Source: Methanoculleus taiwanensis (GTDB lineage Archaea; Halobacteriota; Methanomicrobia; Methanomicrobiales; Methanoculleaceae). From it: a stretch of 64,000 bases of DNA. The stretch covers positions 1 to 64,000 of the forward strand of contig NZ_LHQS01000001.1 in the NCBI RefSeq assembly GCF_004102725.1, written 5' to 3'. This document shows positions 52,937 through 61,615 of this stretch, piece by piece. Each line of letters begins with the position of its first letter. Positions within the stretch are counted from its first letter, which is position 1. Made by a program: the position numbers and the translations under genes. The notes beneath the pieces are model-generated. The model was not told the DNA's origin. It ran no database searches and was given only the letters and a program-made list of their open reading frames with translations.

Positions 52937-54136
52937 TCACCGCACCACCGTTTCGTCCTCGATGCACCCCTCGACCATTGAATGGGGGGCGATCAGCACG
53001 TTGCTCCCTATCCGGCTCCCGACGTTGACGGAGCAGTTGATCCCGAACTGGACGCCGTCGCCGATGATGGCGCCGAACTTTTTCCGCCCGGTGCTCTTGC
53101 CGCAGACCTTCACCGGCCCGTGGTCGTGGCGGAGGTTCGCGACCTTGGTGCCGGCACCGAAGTTGCAGTTCCTGCCGATGACGGAGTCGCCGACGTAGTT
53201 GAAATGCGGTATCTTCGTCCCGGCCATGACGATCGAGTTCTTGACCTCGGCCGCGTGGCCTATATGGCAGCCGTCGCCGATCGAGGTCGAGCCCCGGATA
53301 TAGGCGTGCGGCCCGATCGTGCAGTTCTCCCCGATCACACAGGCTCCCTCAATATAGGTGCCCGCTCTGATAACCGAGCCTTTCCCGACCGTCACGGTCT
53401 CGGGCATGGTGACGCCGCCTTCGACGGTGCCGTGCCGCTCGTGCCGGATCCCGGCGAGCAGGAGTTCATTGGCCTCGAGGAGATCCCAGGGCTGCCCGAC
53501 GTCGAGCCAGTCGGCAAGGTGGTATGCCCGGAGGGTGCCGGCCTGGATATAGGCTTCGAGGGCGTCGGTGAGCTCGAACTCGCCACGGCCCGAGACCTTC
53601 ACGCCCGCCAGAATGTCGAAGATCTCCGTATCGAAGAGGTATGCACCGGCATTGATGAGATTGCTCTTCGGGGCTTCCGACTTCTCTTCAAGCCCCGTCA
53701 CGAGGCCGTCCTCGACCGTCACCACCCCGTAATCCTGCGGGTGGTCGGTATGGTAGATCCCGACGCACGGGGCAGGCTTCCCGCAGAGCTCCCTGATATC
53801 GGCCGCCTGCAGGATCATATCCCCGTTTAAGAGGAGGAAACGGTCTTTGATCAGACCCGCCGCCGCCCGCAGGGCATCTGCCGTCCCGAGCTGGTGGCGC
53901 TGGGTGACGTAGGTGATCTTCACGCCGAGCGACTCGCCCTCGCCGAAGTGGTTCCGGATCTCACGCTCGCAATAGCCGACGACGAAGACGAACTCGTCTA
54001 TCCCCGCATCGCGTGCCGCCGCAACAAGGTGCTCCATCATCGGTCGGTTCGCGATCGGCAGCATTACCTTCGGCCGCTTTGCAGTCAGGGGCCGCATCCG
54101 TTTGCCTTCACCTGCTGCGAGTACTACACACTGCAT
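52937..54136 (-). CDS. second bifunctional nucleotidylyltransferase/acetyltransferase, GlmU-type
   Basis: A 399-residue paralogue of its downstream neighbour. The pyrophosphorylase domain has MQCVVLAAGEGKRMRPLTAK and RPMMEHLVAAARDAGIDEFV; the beta-helix contains GRNCNFGAGTKVANLRHDHG, which is the archaeal GlmU acetyltransferase signature for glucosamine-1-phosphate. I therefore take this copy as the main GlmU. It follows GlmM after 22 bases. Confidence 0.93.
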   Translation of the reverse strand: MQCVVLAAGEGKRMRPLTAKRPKVMLPIANRPMMEHLVAAARDAGIDEFVFVVGYCEREIRNHFGEGESLGVKITYVTQRHQLGTADALRAAAGLIKDRFLLLNGDMILQAADIRELCGKPAPCVGIYHTDHPQDYGVVTVEDGLVTGLEEKSEAPKSNLINAGAYLFDTEIFDILAGVKVSGRGEFELTDALEAYIQAGTLRAYHLADWLDVGQPWDLLEANELLLAGIRHERHGTVEGGVTMPETVTVGKGSVIRAGTYIEGACVIGENCTIGPHAYIRGSTSIGDGCHIGHAAEVKNSIVMAGTKIPHFNYVGDSVIGRNCNFGAGTKVANLRHDHGPVKVCGKSTGRKKFGAIIGDGVQFGINCSVNVGSRIGSNVLIAPHSMVEGCIEDETVVR

Positions 54137-54158
54137 CCTAACACCAGTCCCCCGTCCA

Positions 54159-55409
54159 TCAGGAACGTTTTCCTTTGTTTAGAAGCTCCCGGCCTTTTTC
54201 AATCATGTCCTTTGATTTTCCGGGGGTTTTCCCCTCGGCGGTGATCCGGACCTTCGGCTCGGTTCCGCTCGCCCGGATAAGGCACCAGCCCTCCTCGTCC
54301 GCGACCCGGATACCGTGGGTCGGTTCGTCCGCACCGAGCGCCGTTACGATCTCGCGGGGGTTATCGACGTGGAACGATTCCCGGAGAATGGTGTAGCGGG
54401 GCATCTTATCGAGTTCCTCGGCGATATCCCACTCCGACGCGATCTCGCAGAAGAGTGCGCCCGCGTGGATCCCATCGGGGCAGTAGGAGTATTCAGGGAA
54501 GATCCAGCTCCCGGAGGGTTCGCCGCCGAAGTCGCCCCAGGCGAGGAGCTCCTCGGAGACGAAACTGTCGCCGACCGGTGTCCGGTGCACCTCGGCGACC
54601 TCTTCGATCGCCATCGAGGCGTCGACCGTCGTCACGACCTTGTCGCTCCCGAGGTACTTCGCAAAGAGCATCAGAAGCTGGTCGCCGTCGATATACCTGC
54701 CCCGGCCGTCGAACGCCATCATCCGGTCGGCATCGCCGTCGTGCACGACGGCGCAGTCCGCACCGGTCTTCCGCACCATCTCCCCGACGTAGGGAAGGTT
54801 CGCCTCGAGCGGTTCGGAAGGGCGCGCAAACCGTCCTGAGACGTTGCAGTTCAGGCCGACCACGGCGGCGCCGGCGTCCGCGAGGAGGCCCGGGGAGATG
54901 ACGCTCCCCGCACCGTTGCCGCAGTCGAGCACCGTTCTGATCTCGCGGGAGAAGTTCACCCGGTCGAGGATCGCTTCCCGGTGGGCGGCGACCATATCGA
55001 CCTCGCAGAGGCTGCCCTGCTCCTGCCAGCCCGTCCAATGCTTCTCCGTCACGAGCTGCTCGATCTCGGCCTGCTGCTGCAGCGTGAACGACGACCCGTC
55101 GGGGTTGAAGAGCTTGACGCCGTTATACGGCTCCGGGTTGTGCGAGGCGGTGATCATGCACCCGGCCTCGATATCCCGGGTGCCGAACGCAACGGTAGGC
55201 GTCGGAGCAATCCCGCAGGAGTAGACGTTTCCTCCGGCCGAGAGCATACCTGCTATGGCGCTGTGCGCCAGAAGCCCGCTTGTCGTGCGGGTATCGGTAC
55301 CCACAATGATTTCAGATGCACCTGCGGCAACCGCAGAACCGACTCTGAGCACCAGATCGACGAGTCCGGGGTCAAACTGCCGCCGTATTCCCGAAGAGCC
55401 AAAAAGCAT
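54159..55409 (-). CDS. glmM: phosphoglucosamine mutase (GlmM-type)
   Basis: A 416-residue phosphohexomutase. The catalytic phosphoserine is Ser89 in GCMITASHNPEPYNG, the metal loop is DGDADRMMAFDGRG, the sugar-binding loop EPSGSWIFPEY, and the C-terminal phosphate-binding loop IRASGTEPKVRI. It turns glucosamine-6-phosphate into the 1-phosphate. It is the first gene of the leftward cluster that also holds GlmS and two GlmU-like genes. Confidence 0.95.
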   Translation of the reverse strand: MLFGSSGIRRQFDPGLVDLVLRVGSAVAAGASEIIVGTDTRTTSGLLAHSAIAGMLSAGGNVYSCGIAPTPTVAFGTRDIEAGCMITASHNPEPYNGVKLFNPDGSSFTLQQQAEIEQLVTEKHWTGWQEQGSLCEVDMVAAHREAILDRVNFSREIRTVLDCGNGAGSVISPGLLADAGAAVVGLNCNVSGRFARPSEPLEANLPYVGEMVRKTGADCAVVHDGDADRMMAFDGRGRYIDGDQLLMLFAKYLGSDKVVTTVDASMAIEEVAEVHRTPVGDSFVSEELLAWGDFGGEPSGSWIFPEYSYCPDGIHAGALFCEIASEWDIAEELDKMPRYTILRESFHVDNPREIVTALGADEPTHGIRVADEEGWCLIRASGTEPKVRITAEGKTPGKSKDMIEKGRELLNKGKRS

Positions 55410-55445
55410 AGAGCATAATCACCCTGTTTTCCTAGAAAAAGGTAT

Positions 55446-56051
55446 TCATCGCCCGTACGGGCACCAGTGTTCCTGATCGAGCAAACCCGAGACCCCGACC
55501 GTCGAGGGGCCGAGAAAGAGCATCCGCCTCTTCCCCCGCCAGGCGTCGATGGCCGCGAGTCCGGCGTCGGAGACGAGACCCTGCCCGGTTATGAGAAAGA
55601 TATCGGCCTCTTCGGGGTTCTCCGTCACCTGCGACCGCATCGTCTCGCTCACGACATAGTTCTCGCCGACGAGGTAGATCCGCCCGCCGCCGATCTCCGC
55701 GGCGAGGTCGGCGCGGCACTGCCGGTAGCGGTCAGGCGTACAGGCGTGCACCTTCCGCGTAAGGCAGAGGAATGCAGAGACGGCGTTAATGATGGCGCAC
55801 GCAGCCCCCCGCTGTTTCGGGTCGGCAAACAGAGCGCCGAACATAAACGAGACCCGCGTGGTCGCCCGGACCGGGTCGGTTGTCAGGAACTCCCCGGTGC
55901 CGCCGGCGTAGACCGCCTCCATGCAGACACCCTTCGGGTACTGGCATTTCTCGGCCTCGTAATTCACCTGCAGGGTGACGGTTCCGCTCTCGCATCCGCT
56001 GTGCTGCAATCGCTCTTCCAGTTTTTTGACCGCATCGCTTATCGTACTCAT
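55446..56051 (-). CDS. DUF364-like protein
   Basis: A 201-residue protein from the ATG at 56051, preceded by GGAGGAAG. The C-terminal half (YLVGENYVVSETMRSQVTEN, ADIFLITGQGLVSDAGLAAI and MLFLGPSTVGVSGLLDQEHW) has the Rossmann-like pattern of the DUF364 putative metal-chelation domain; the N-terminal half contains CQYPKGVCMEAVYAG and several Cys. I am unsure of the assignment. It ends one base before the cyclase-family gene's reading begins, so both are one operon. Confidence 0.7.
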   Translation of the reverse strand: MSTISDAVKKLEERLQHSGCESGTVTLQVNYEAEKCQYPKGVCMEAVYAGGTGEFLTTDPVRATTRVSFMFGALFADPKQRGAACAIINAVSAFLCLTRKVHACTPDRYRQCRADLAAEIGGGRIYLVGENYVVSETMRSQVTENPEEADIFLITGQGLVSDAGLAAIDAWRGKRRMLFLGPSTVGVSGLLDQEHWCPYGR

Positions 56052-56052
56052 A

Positions 56053-56673
56053 TCATCTTCCTCCGGTAGTTTCCGCATCAGAGAGCACCACCCGTGCCGG
56101 CGACCCGTCGCAGCCCTTAAGGCGGAGCGGCAGCGCAACCATCGTGTAGTCGCCTGCAGGGACGCTCGTGAGATCGAGGAGCTCTATGATGGCGACCCCG
56201 GCAGCGAGGAGGTGGCGGTGGACCGCACCGTCGCCGTCGTACACCTCGATGGAGGGGGTATCGATCCCGACGCACACCACACCGCTCTCCGTCAGGAGAC
56301 GGGCTGCCTCGAGCGAGAGAGCGGGATACACCGGATCGAAGCGGGTTGCTTCCGAAAACCAGGTCTTGAGCAGGAGCCGTTCCGTTCCGGCAAGGTGGGG
56401 CTCTATCTCCCCGGCCGTTATCGCACCCCGGACAGAGCGGAGATCCGCGACCCGTGCCCGGCCCATGAGCCGTTCGAGCGGGATCTCGTCGACCGTCGCA
56501 CCGCCCTCGAGGAAATGGGACGGCGCATCGATATGCGTCCCGCTGTGCGAGCAGAGGGTGAGGGCGCTGATCCGGGATGCGCCGGTATCCTCCTGCACCA
56601 TCCGGGGAGCGGGGTCGCCCGGGTAGACCATCGCGTCGTCCGGGAGCGGGCGGGTGATGTCGCGGACCGGCAT
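56053..56673 (-). CDS. cyclase family metal hydrolase
   Basis: A 206-residue protein related to kynurenine formamidase. Metal ligands are in LCSHSGTHIDAPSHFLEGGA (H-x-G-T-H-x-D), and the second conserved segment is VCVGIDTPSIEVYDGDGAVH. The N-terminus DITRPLPDDAMVYPGDP is a family mark. Substrates are amides or lactones; not predictable here. Two bases separate it from the isoaspartate methyltransferase gene and one from the DUF364-like gene. Confidence 0.92.
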   Translation of the reverse strand: MPVRDITRPLPDDAMVYPGDPAPRMVQEDTGASRISALTLCSHSGTHIDAPSHFLEGGATVDEIPLERLMGRARVADLRSVRGAITAGEIEPHLAGTERLLLKTWFSEATRFDPVYPALSLEAARLLTESGVVCVGIDTPSIEVYDGDGAVHRHLLAAGVAIIELLDLTSVPAGDYTMVALPLRLKGCDGSPARVVLSDAETTGGR

Positions 56674-56675
56674 GC

Positions 56676-57335
56676 CTAGTCAGCCCCGCGCCACCCGTAC
56701 TCGCCGATGAGCGGGACGAAACAGACTCCACCGAAGGTCGTCCGCTCCACCTGCCCGCCGCGTTTGACGAGCCGCACGAGATCCTGGCAGTCGCGGGGAC
56801 CCGTCGGTGCGACGAGGCGGCCGCCTTCCGCCATCTGCTCGATCAGCGGCTCCGGGACGGTCGGTGTCGCGGCGGTGATGAGGATCGCATCGTACGGCGC
56901 CTCCGCCGGGTAGCCCTTCGTCCCGTCGCCGACGATGATTGTGACATTCCCGACCCCTGCCCGCTTGAGGTTCTCCCCGGCCTGTTCGGCGACCGATGCT
57001 ATCCGCTCGACGGAGATGACGCGGCCGACGAGCTCACCGAGAATCGCCGCCTGATAACCGCTCCCGGTACCTATCTCGAGCACCGTATCGCCGGGTTTGA
57101 GCGCTAAGAGTTCGGTCATGACGGCGACGATGTAGGGCTGCGAGATCGTCTGCCCCTCGCCGATGGGAAGCGGGTTATCCTGGTAGGCGGCACGCTCGTA
57201 GGCGGGGGGGACAAAAAAGTGGCGGGGAATCTTCCGCATGGCGGCAAGGAGGCGCTGGTCGCTGACGCCCCGTGCCCGGATCTGGCCTTCGACCATCGCG
57301 TGGCGAAGCTCGGTGTAGGGGTCGGCGCCGCTCAT
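56676..57335 (-). CDS. pcm: protein-L-isoaspartate O-methyltransferase
   Basis: A 219-residue repair enzyme that methylates isoaspartyl residues in aged proteins. From the ATG at 57335: MSGADPYTELRHAMVEGQIR. The PCMT signature IPRHFFVPPAYERAAYQDNP, then GEGQTISQPYIVAVMTELLA and the SAM loop VLEIGTGSGYQAAIL are intact. The start is placed by homology; the frame is open further upstream into the SufB gene's 3' end. It follows SufB after 22 bases. Confidence 0.95.
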   Translation of the reverse strand: MSGADPYTELRHAMVEGQIRARGVSDQRLLAAMRKIPRHFFVPPAYERAAYQDNPLPIGEGQTISQPYIVAVMTELLALKPGDTVLEIGTGSGYQAAILGELVGRVISVERIASVAEQAGENLKRAGVGNVTIIVGDGTKGYPAEAPYDAILITAATPTVPEPLIEQMAEGGRLVAPTGPRDCQDLVRLVKRGGQVERTTFGGVCFVPLIGEYGWRGAD

Positions 57336-57357
57336 AGGGGATCTCCGGAGTCCCGAA

Positions 57358-58458
57358 TCAGAACCCTGACTCGGCTTTATCGATCGCAGCATCGATCTGC
57401 TGCTGCAGGACTGCGGGCAGTCCGCTGATCTTAACATCCAGGAACCCACGTATAATGGTTGCGGTGGCCTCTTCCTCGTCGAGGCCGCGGGACATGAGGT
57501 ACTCGATCTCGTGCCGGGCGATCTTGCCGACCGCCGCTTCGTGGGAGAGCTCGGTGCCGGTCAGGCGTCCCTCGATCTCCGGGATGGCGTGGATAGTGCC
57601 GTCTTTCAGGATCAGACCCTTGCACTCGATGTGACCGCGGGTTTTGTCGGTGCCGCCGAGGACGTGGCCGCGGGAGATGATGGTCCCGCCCGTCGTGATG
57701 GCGCGGGTGATCAGTTCGGCGCTCGTATCCTCGGCCTCGAGCAGCGCCCGCGACCCGAGGTCGAGGTACGACCCGGGCGTCGCGACGACGATGCTGCTGA
57801 ACCTGCCGACGGCGCCTTTCCCGGCGAGGCGGGCGGTCGGATACATCTGGATCTTCCGGACAGGCTGCATACAGACGTAGTTCGAGAGGAAGACGCCACC
57901 TTCCTCGACGACGGCCATGCTCCGCGGGAAGACGCTGATGCCGGGGCTCCAGTTGTGGATCATCGTCGAGGTCACTTTGGCGTCCTTCCCGACGTAGATC
58001 TCGGTGACGCCGAGGTGCGCCCCGTGCTCTTTCTGTGAGGAACTCGCGCAGCCCGAGATGAGGTGGATCTCCGCACCCTCCCGGGCGATGATGATGTTAT
58101 GGACGTGCTGGATCTTCTCTTCCCGGAGGAAGAGGCACGCCTGCAGCGGCGTCGCGGAGCGGGCTCCCTCGTGGGCGATGACGACGACGCCCTGCGGTTC
58201 GGCCTGCCGGGCGACGTACTCCGTATACTTGTCTTTGTCCTTCGGGACGGCCTTCCAGTAGTAGTCAGAGACCCAGTCGTACTTCTCGAGGGCGACGGCG
58301 ATCGGCAGGATCTCGATACCTTCCGCGACGCAGGAGGAGTGGACGACCTCCTGGTCGATCTGGAAGAAACTGCCGCAGCGGTTCGTCATCCCGAGATCAA
58401 GACCCGTCAGTGCCAAGCGGTCTTTATCTTCACGGGAGAGATTTTCGATCTCGTTCAT
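57358..58458 (-). CDS. sufB: SufB/SufD-like Fe-S cluster assembly protein
   Basis: A 366-residue scaffold subunit that pairs with SufC. From the ATG at 58458, which overlaps the SufC stop (ATGA). The C-terminal SufBD signature is visible: TRGHIECKGLILKDGTIHAI and RLTGTELSHEAAVGKIARHE, then IEYLMSRGLDEEEATATIIR. It is shorter than bacterial SufB (about 480) as usual in archaea. Together with SufC it forms the minimal SUF system that supplies clusters in methanogens. Confidence 0.95.
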   Translation of the reverse strand: MNEIENLSREDKDRLALTGLDLGMTNRCGSFFQIDQEVVHSSCVAEGIEILPIAVALEKYDWVSDYYWKAVPKDKDKYTEYVARQAEPQGVVVIAHEGARSATPLQACLFLREEKIQHVHNIIIAREGAEIHLISGCASSSQKEHGAHLGVTEIYVGKDAKVTSTMIHNWSPGISVFPRSMAVVEEGGVFLSNYVCMQPVRKIQMYPTARLAGKGAVGRFSSIVVATPGSYLDLGSRALLEAEDTSAELITRAITTGGTIISRGHVLGGTDKTRGHIECKGLILKDGTIHAIPEIEGRLTGTELSHEAAVGKIARHEIEYLMSRGLDEEEATATIIRGFLDVKISGLPAVLQQQIDAAIDKAESGF

Positions 58459-59186
58459 ATCTGTTTGCACGCCAGACACTCCTTGTATCCCTTTTCTTTG
58501 ACGACTTTCAGGATCTCGCGGGGGTTCCCGTGACACCGGATCTGACCGTCGATCATCACGTGCCCCTGGTCGGCATCCACGTAGTCGAGAATGTACCCGG
58601 TATGGGTGATGATGAGACCGCTCCGCTGCCGGTTGACGATGTGCACGTCCTTTTCAAGGAGGTGAGCAACCTCGCCTCCCATCAGCACCATATTCTCAAG
58701 GTCGACGCCGCTTTCGGGTTCGTCGAGCATGATGAACTTGGGCTGCTGCACCTTCAGCTGGAGCACCTCGCTCCGCTTGATCTCGCCGCCAGAGAATCCG
58801 ACGTTGATGTCGCGGGTGAGGAAGTTCTCCATGTTGACGGACTCCGCAAGCGCCTCAATAGCATCGTCGCCGAGCTCTGAGGTCGCGGTCAGCAGCTTGC
58901 CGAGCTTGAGCCCCGCTATCGCCGGCGGACGCTGGAAGAGCATCCCGATACCGAGTCCAGCCCGCTCGTGAATGGGCATCGCGGTTATATCCGTCCCCTT
59001 AAACAGTATCGAACCTTTGGTGACTTTGTAGCCCCCAAACCCCATAATCGTCATGAGGAGGGTGCTCTTCCCCGAGCCGTTCGGCCCCATCAAGACGTGG
59101 GTCTCCCCATCCCCGATCGTGAGGTTGATGTCGTGGAGCACTTCCCGATCTTCCACGGTTACGTGCAAATCCCTGATCTCCAGCAT
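58455..59186 (-). CDS. sufC: SufC ATPase
   Basis: A 243-residue ABC ATPase of the SUF system. Walker A is GPNGSGKST (residues 34-42), the SufC-type signature FSGGEIKRSEVLQL follows, Walker B is KFIMLDEPESGVDLENM, and the H-loop is ITHTGYIL. It is the first gene of a leftward operon with sufB. Confidence 0.97.
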   Translation of the reverse strand: MLEIRDLHVTVEDREVLHDINLTIGDGETHVLMGPNGSGKSTLLMTIMGFGGYKVTKGSILFKGTDITAMPIHERAGLGIGMLFQRPPAIAGLKLGKLLTATSELGDDAIEALAESVNMENFLTRDINVGFSGGEIKRSEVLQLKVQQPKFIMLDEPESGVDLENMVLMGGEVAHLLEKDVHIVNRQRSGLIITHTGYILDYVDADQGHVMIDGQIRCHGNPREILKVVKEKGYKECLACKQI

Positions 59187-59337
59187 AAGGCAACCTGCTA
59201 TTAATTACGACGACCCATCCAATAAACGCTTGCGTGAAAGCAATCTCACCTTCGATGCACATTCACGAGATTTCAGGGCGGCGAAATGCGGCCGATGACG
59301 CTTCGCCGGTTCACTTTCACACCGCACCCCGCGTACC

Positions 59338-59346
59338 CTCTTATAC
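59338..59346 (+). promoter_or_regulatory. TATA element of the small leaderless gene
   Basis: ctcttatac lies 25-30 bases before the ATG at 59369, the spacing of an archaeal promoter with transcription beginning at or next to the start codon. Confidence 0.5.
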
Positions 59347-59368
59347 GCTCGTTTCCCTGTTTCATAGT

Positions 59369-59515
59369 ATGAGTGGAAAGACATTCTCGTATCTCGCCGA
59401 CCGGGCTAAAGAACACGCTACCGTTACCCGCAGGAGCCAGATGCACAAGGTATGCTATATGATCAGCACCGGGCAGCGGCCGGCCTTCATGCCGATCCCG
59501 AAGGGCTACCCTTAA
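59369..59515 (+). CDS. 48-residue basic protein, leaderless
   Basis: From the ATG at 59369: MSGKTFSYLADRAKEHATVT, ending GQRPAFMPIPKGYP. The promoter spacing supports this start over an in-frame ATG at 59234. There is no Cys pair (one Cys) or membrane helix. The composition is balanced and not like high-GC noise. I recognise no family. It reads in the same direction as the DNA methyltransferase 43 bases downstream. Confidence 0.6.
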   Translation: MSGKTFSYLADRAKEHATVTRRSQMHKVCYMISTGQRPAFMPIPKGYP

Positions 59516-59558
59516 ACAGTCGAGGCGCATACTGCCCCGGCGGGGGGGGCACCGGCGG

Positions 59559-60476
59559 ATGGGAGCAAGAGGCGTCCGGGAAAGGAACGCGAAAGAACAG
59601 GTCAGAAAAGGGACGAAAGCGGCAAAGATACCACTGCATCCGCCCGACCCGCAGGCTATCGGGCCGTATGAGAACACGATCATCTGCGGAGACGCAGAAA
59701 AGGTTCTCCCGGCGATACCGGACGAGAGTATCGATATCATCATCACCTCGCCGCCGTACAACTTCGGCCACCACTACGCAGGCGACCCTGCCGCCGACAC
59801 ACGGGAGTGGAACGAGTACTTCACCGGCCTTGCCGCAGTCTGGGCAGAGACGTACCGCGTCCTGAAACCCGGCGGGCGGATCGCGGTCAACATCCAGCCT
59901 CTCTTCTCTGATTACATCCCGACGCACCATATGATCTCCCGGCAGCTCGCAGAGCTCGGGTTCCTCTGGAAGGCGGAGGTGCTCTGGGAGAAGCACAACT
60001 ACAACGCCCGGTACACGGCATGGGGCAGCTGGAAATCCCCCTCGATGCCGTACCTGAAGTATACCTGGGAGTACATCGAGATCTTCGATAAAGAGTCCCA
60101 TAAAAAGACCGGTCGCCGGGAGGATATCGACATCACCGGCCCTGAGTTCAAAGAGTGGGTCAACGCCCGCTGGTCGTTCCCGCCGGAGACCCGGATGAAA
60201 GAGTACCGCCATCCGGCGATGTTCCCCGAGGAGCTGCCGCGGCGGCTGCTGAAACTCTTCTCCTACCAGGGCGACGTGGTCCTCGATCCCTTTAACGGGG
60301 CGGGAACGACGACATGCGTCGCATACGGCCTCGGAAGGCGGTTCATCGGCATCGATATATCCGGCGAGTACTGCTTGACCGCGATGCAGCGGCTCGGGAA
60401 CCTCAAGGGCGAAAGAAAGCCCGGGCGGTTCCCCTCACCCCGCCTCGTCCACTGGGAGGAGGTTACCGGGGGGTGA
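59559..60476 (+). CDS. solitary DNA methyltransferase, beta class
   Basis: A 305-residue DNA amino-methyltransferase. Motif IV TSPPYNFG is at about 63-70 and comes before the SAM-binding motif I DPFNGAGTTTCVAYGLGRRF (from about Asp243), the beta-class order; SPPY favours N4-cytosine modification, though N6-adenine enzymes with it exist. Between them lies a target-recognition region rich in Trp and Tyr (YTAWGSWKSPSMPYLKYTWE). No restriction nuclease is encoded next to it. The gene overlaps the convergent transglutaminase-fold gene by 14 bases. Confidence 0.92.
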   Translation: MGARGVRERNAKEQVRKGTKAAKIPLHPPDPQAIGPYENTIICGDAEKVLPAIPDESIDIIITSPPYNFGHHYAGDPAADTREWNEYFTGLAAVWAETYRVLKPGGRIAVNIQPLFSDYIPTHHMISRQLAELGFLWKAEVLWEKHNYNARYTAWGSWKSPSMPYLKYTWEYIEIFDKESHKKTGRREDIDITGPEFKEWVNARWSFPPETRMKEYRHPAMFPEELPRRLLKLFSYQGDVVLDPFNGAGTTTCVAYGLGRRFIGIDISGEYCLTAMQRLGNLKGERKPGRFPSPRLVHWEEVTGG

Positions 60477-61614
60477 GCGCTTCCGGGAGGTGCTCCGCGA
60501 CGAGGCGGTACGTACCGGGACGGTCGTAGGCGTGCAGAACGATCCGGTTGTATAGTCCGATAGAGGCTTCCGACTCTTCGATCAGACGGTTGTACTCGTC
60601 GACGCTCCGTTTGTACTCGTCCAGGAGAGCGTTATAGCCGGGGACAAGGGCGTTGTAGCCCTGGTGGTCGGCGAGGGTGGACAGCCGGTCAAGTTCTGCT
60701 CGAAGCTCCGCGAGCCGCACGTAGAGAGCCTGGTATTCCGCCTGCCGGGCGTCGATGAGCGGTGCGAGTGCGAGGATACGTGCGTAGGCGAGATCCCGGG
60801 CGTTCCGGATCGCCTCAATCTCGGTGCAGTTCTCATATGCGCCCGTCCCGTTCCCCACCGGAACCACGATCGGGGCCGAAGCGAGCACCGTTCCGTCTGC
60901 AAGTTCGTTCGGCAGAATCCCGACGTAACTTACGTTCGTGGCCTCGATGTAGGCATACGGCATGCCGTTCCAGAGGCAGCCGGTGCTGTTCACCCCGACC
61001 GCCATATGCTCTTCCGCCTCGAAGGAGAAGAGTGCCGTCCCGTAGCCTTCCCGGGCGAGGAGCGCTGCGAGGAGGAGGCTTTTATCGTCGCAGTCGCCCC
61101 TGCCGTCGACAAAGGTTTCTACCGGAAACTTCGGTTCGACCGCGAGGCTGTCGGTCTCGTAGGGGATCGACTGGACGAAGACCACGAGCAGTTCGAGGTA
61201 GCGGTCGGCGTCAAGTCCCTCGCGGTCGCGTATCGCCCGGAACTCGGCAAGAAGCGCGGTATAGAACGGCTCCTGGTCGGCATCGTCGATGAATGCCCGG
61301 TAGTAGAGCGGCAGCCACTCCTCCCGGGTGAAGTTCTCGTAGAGGTAGATCGCCTTGTCGGCCTCCTTCGCGCCCCCGTAGACGGCGGGGTCGACCCGGA
61401 CGCGGATCGTCTCGTTGCCCTGCCCGAAGGGGAACGTATACACGGTCTCGTTCTCGAGCGTATACCCCGCCACCGGCACGATCTCCGGAGCCACCGCCGC
61501 GGGGTGGAGGAGGGCGCCGAGGGAGCCGGAAAGGCCGAGCACTCCGGCGAGGACGAGAAGAGAGCAGAGCAGCACCAGAACCGCCCCGAACCGGGCTCCC
61601 GTCCCCCCGGCCAT
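60463..61614 (-). CDS. membrane-anchored transglutaminase-fold protein
   Basis: A 383-residue protein with an N-terminal signal anchor (about 8-30). The transglutaminase/cysteine-protease triad is present: Cys175 (DGRGDCDDKSLLLAALLARE), His203 (EEHMAVGVN) and Glu224 (YIEATN) in place of Asp. N-x-S/T sequons fit a position outside the cell. The last 120 residues are a coiled-coil helix (NARDLAYARILALAPLIDAR and further). Members act as peptidases or peptide cross-linkers. It overlaps the DNA methyltransferase gene at its 3' end. Confidence 0.88.
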   Translation of the reverse strand: MAGGTGARFGAVLVLLCSLLVLAGVLGLSGSLGALLHPAAVAPEIVPVAGYTLENETVYTFPFGQGNETIRVRVDPAVYGGAKEADKAIYLYENFTREEWLPLYYRAFIDDADQEPFYTALLAEFRAIRDREGLDADRYLELLVVFVQSIPYETDSLAVEPKFPVETFVDGRGDCDDKSLLLAALLAREGYGTALFSFEAEEHMAVGVNSTGCLWNGMPYAYIEATNVSYVGILPNELADGTVLASAPIVVPVGNGTGAYENCTEIEAIRNARDLAYARILALAPLIDARQAEYQALYVRLAELRAELDRLSTLADHQGYNALVPGYNALLDEYKRSVDEYNRLIEESEASIGLYNRIVLHAYDRPGTYRLVAEHLPEALTPR

Positions 61615-61615
61615 A

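Noticed and set aside
59234-59368. Upstream extension of the 48-residue protein
   Set aside because: The TATA element inside this extension places transcription start at the downstream ATG.
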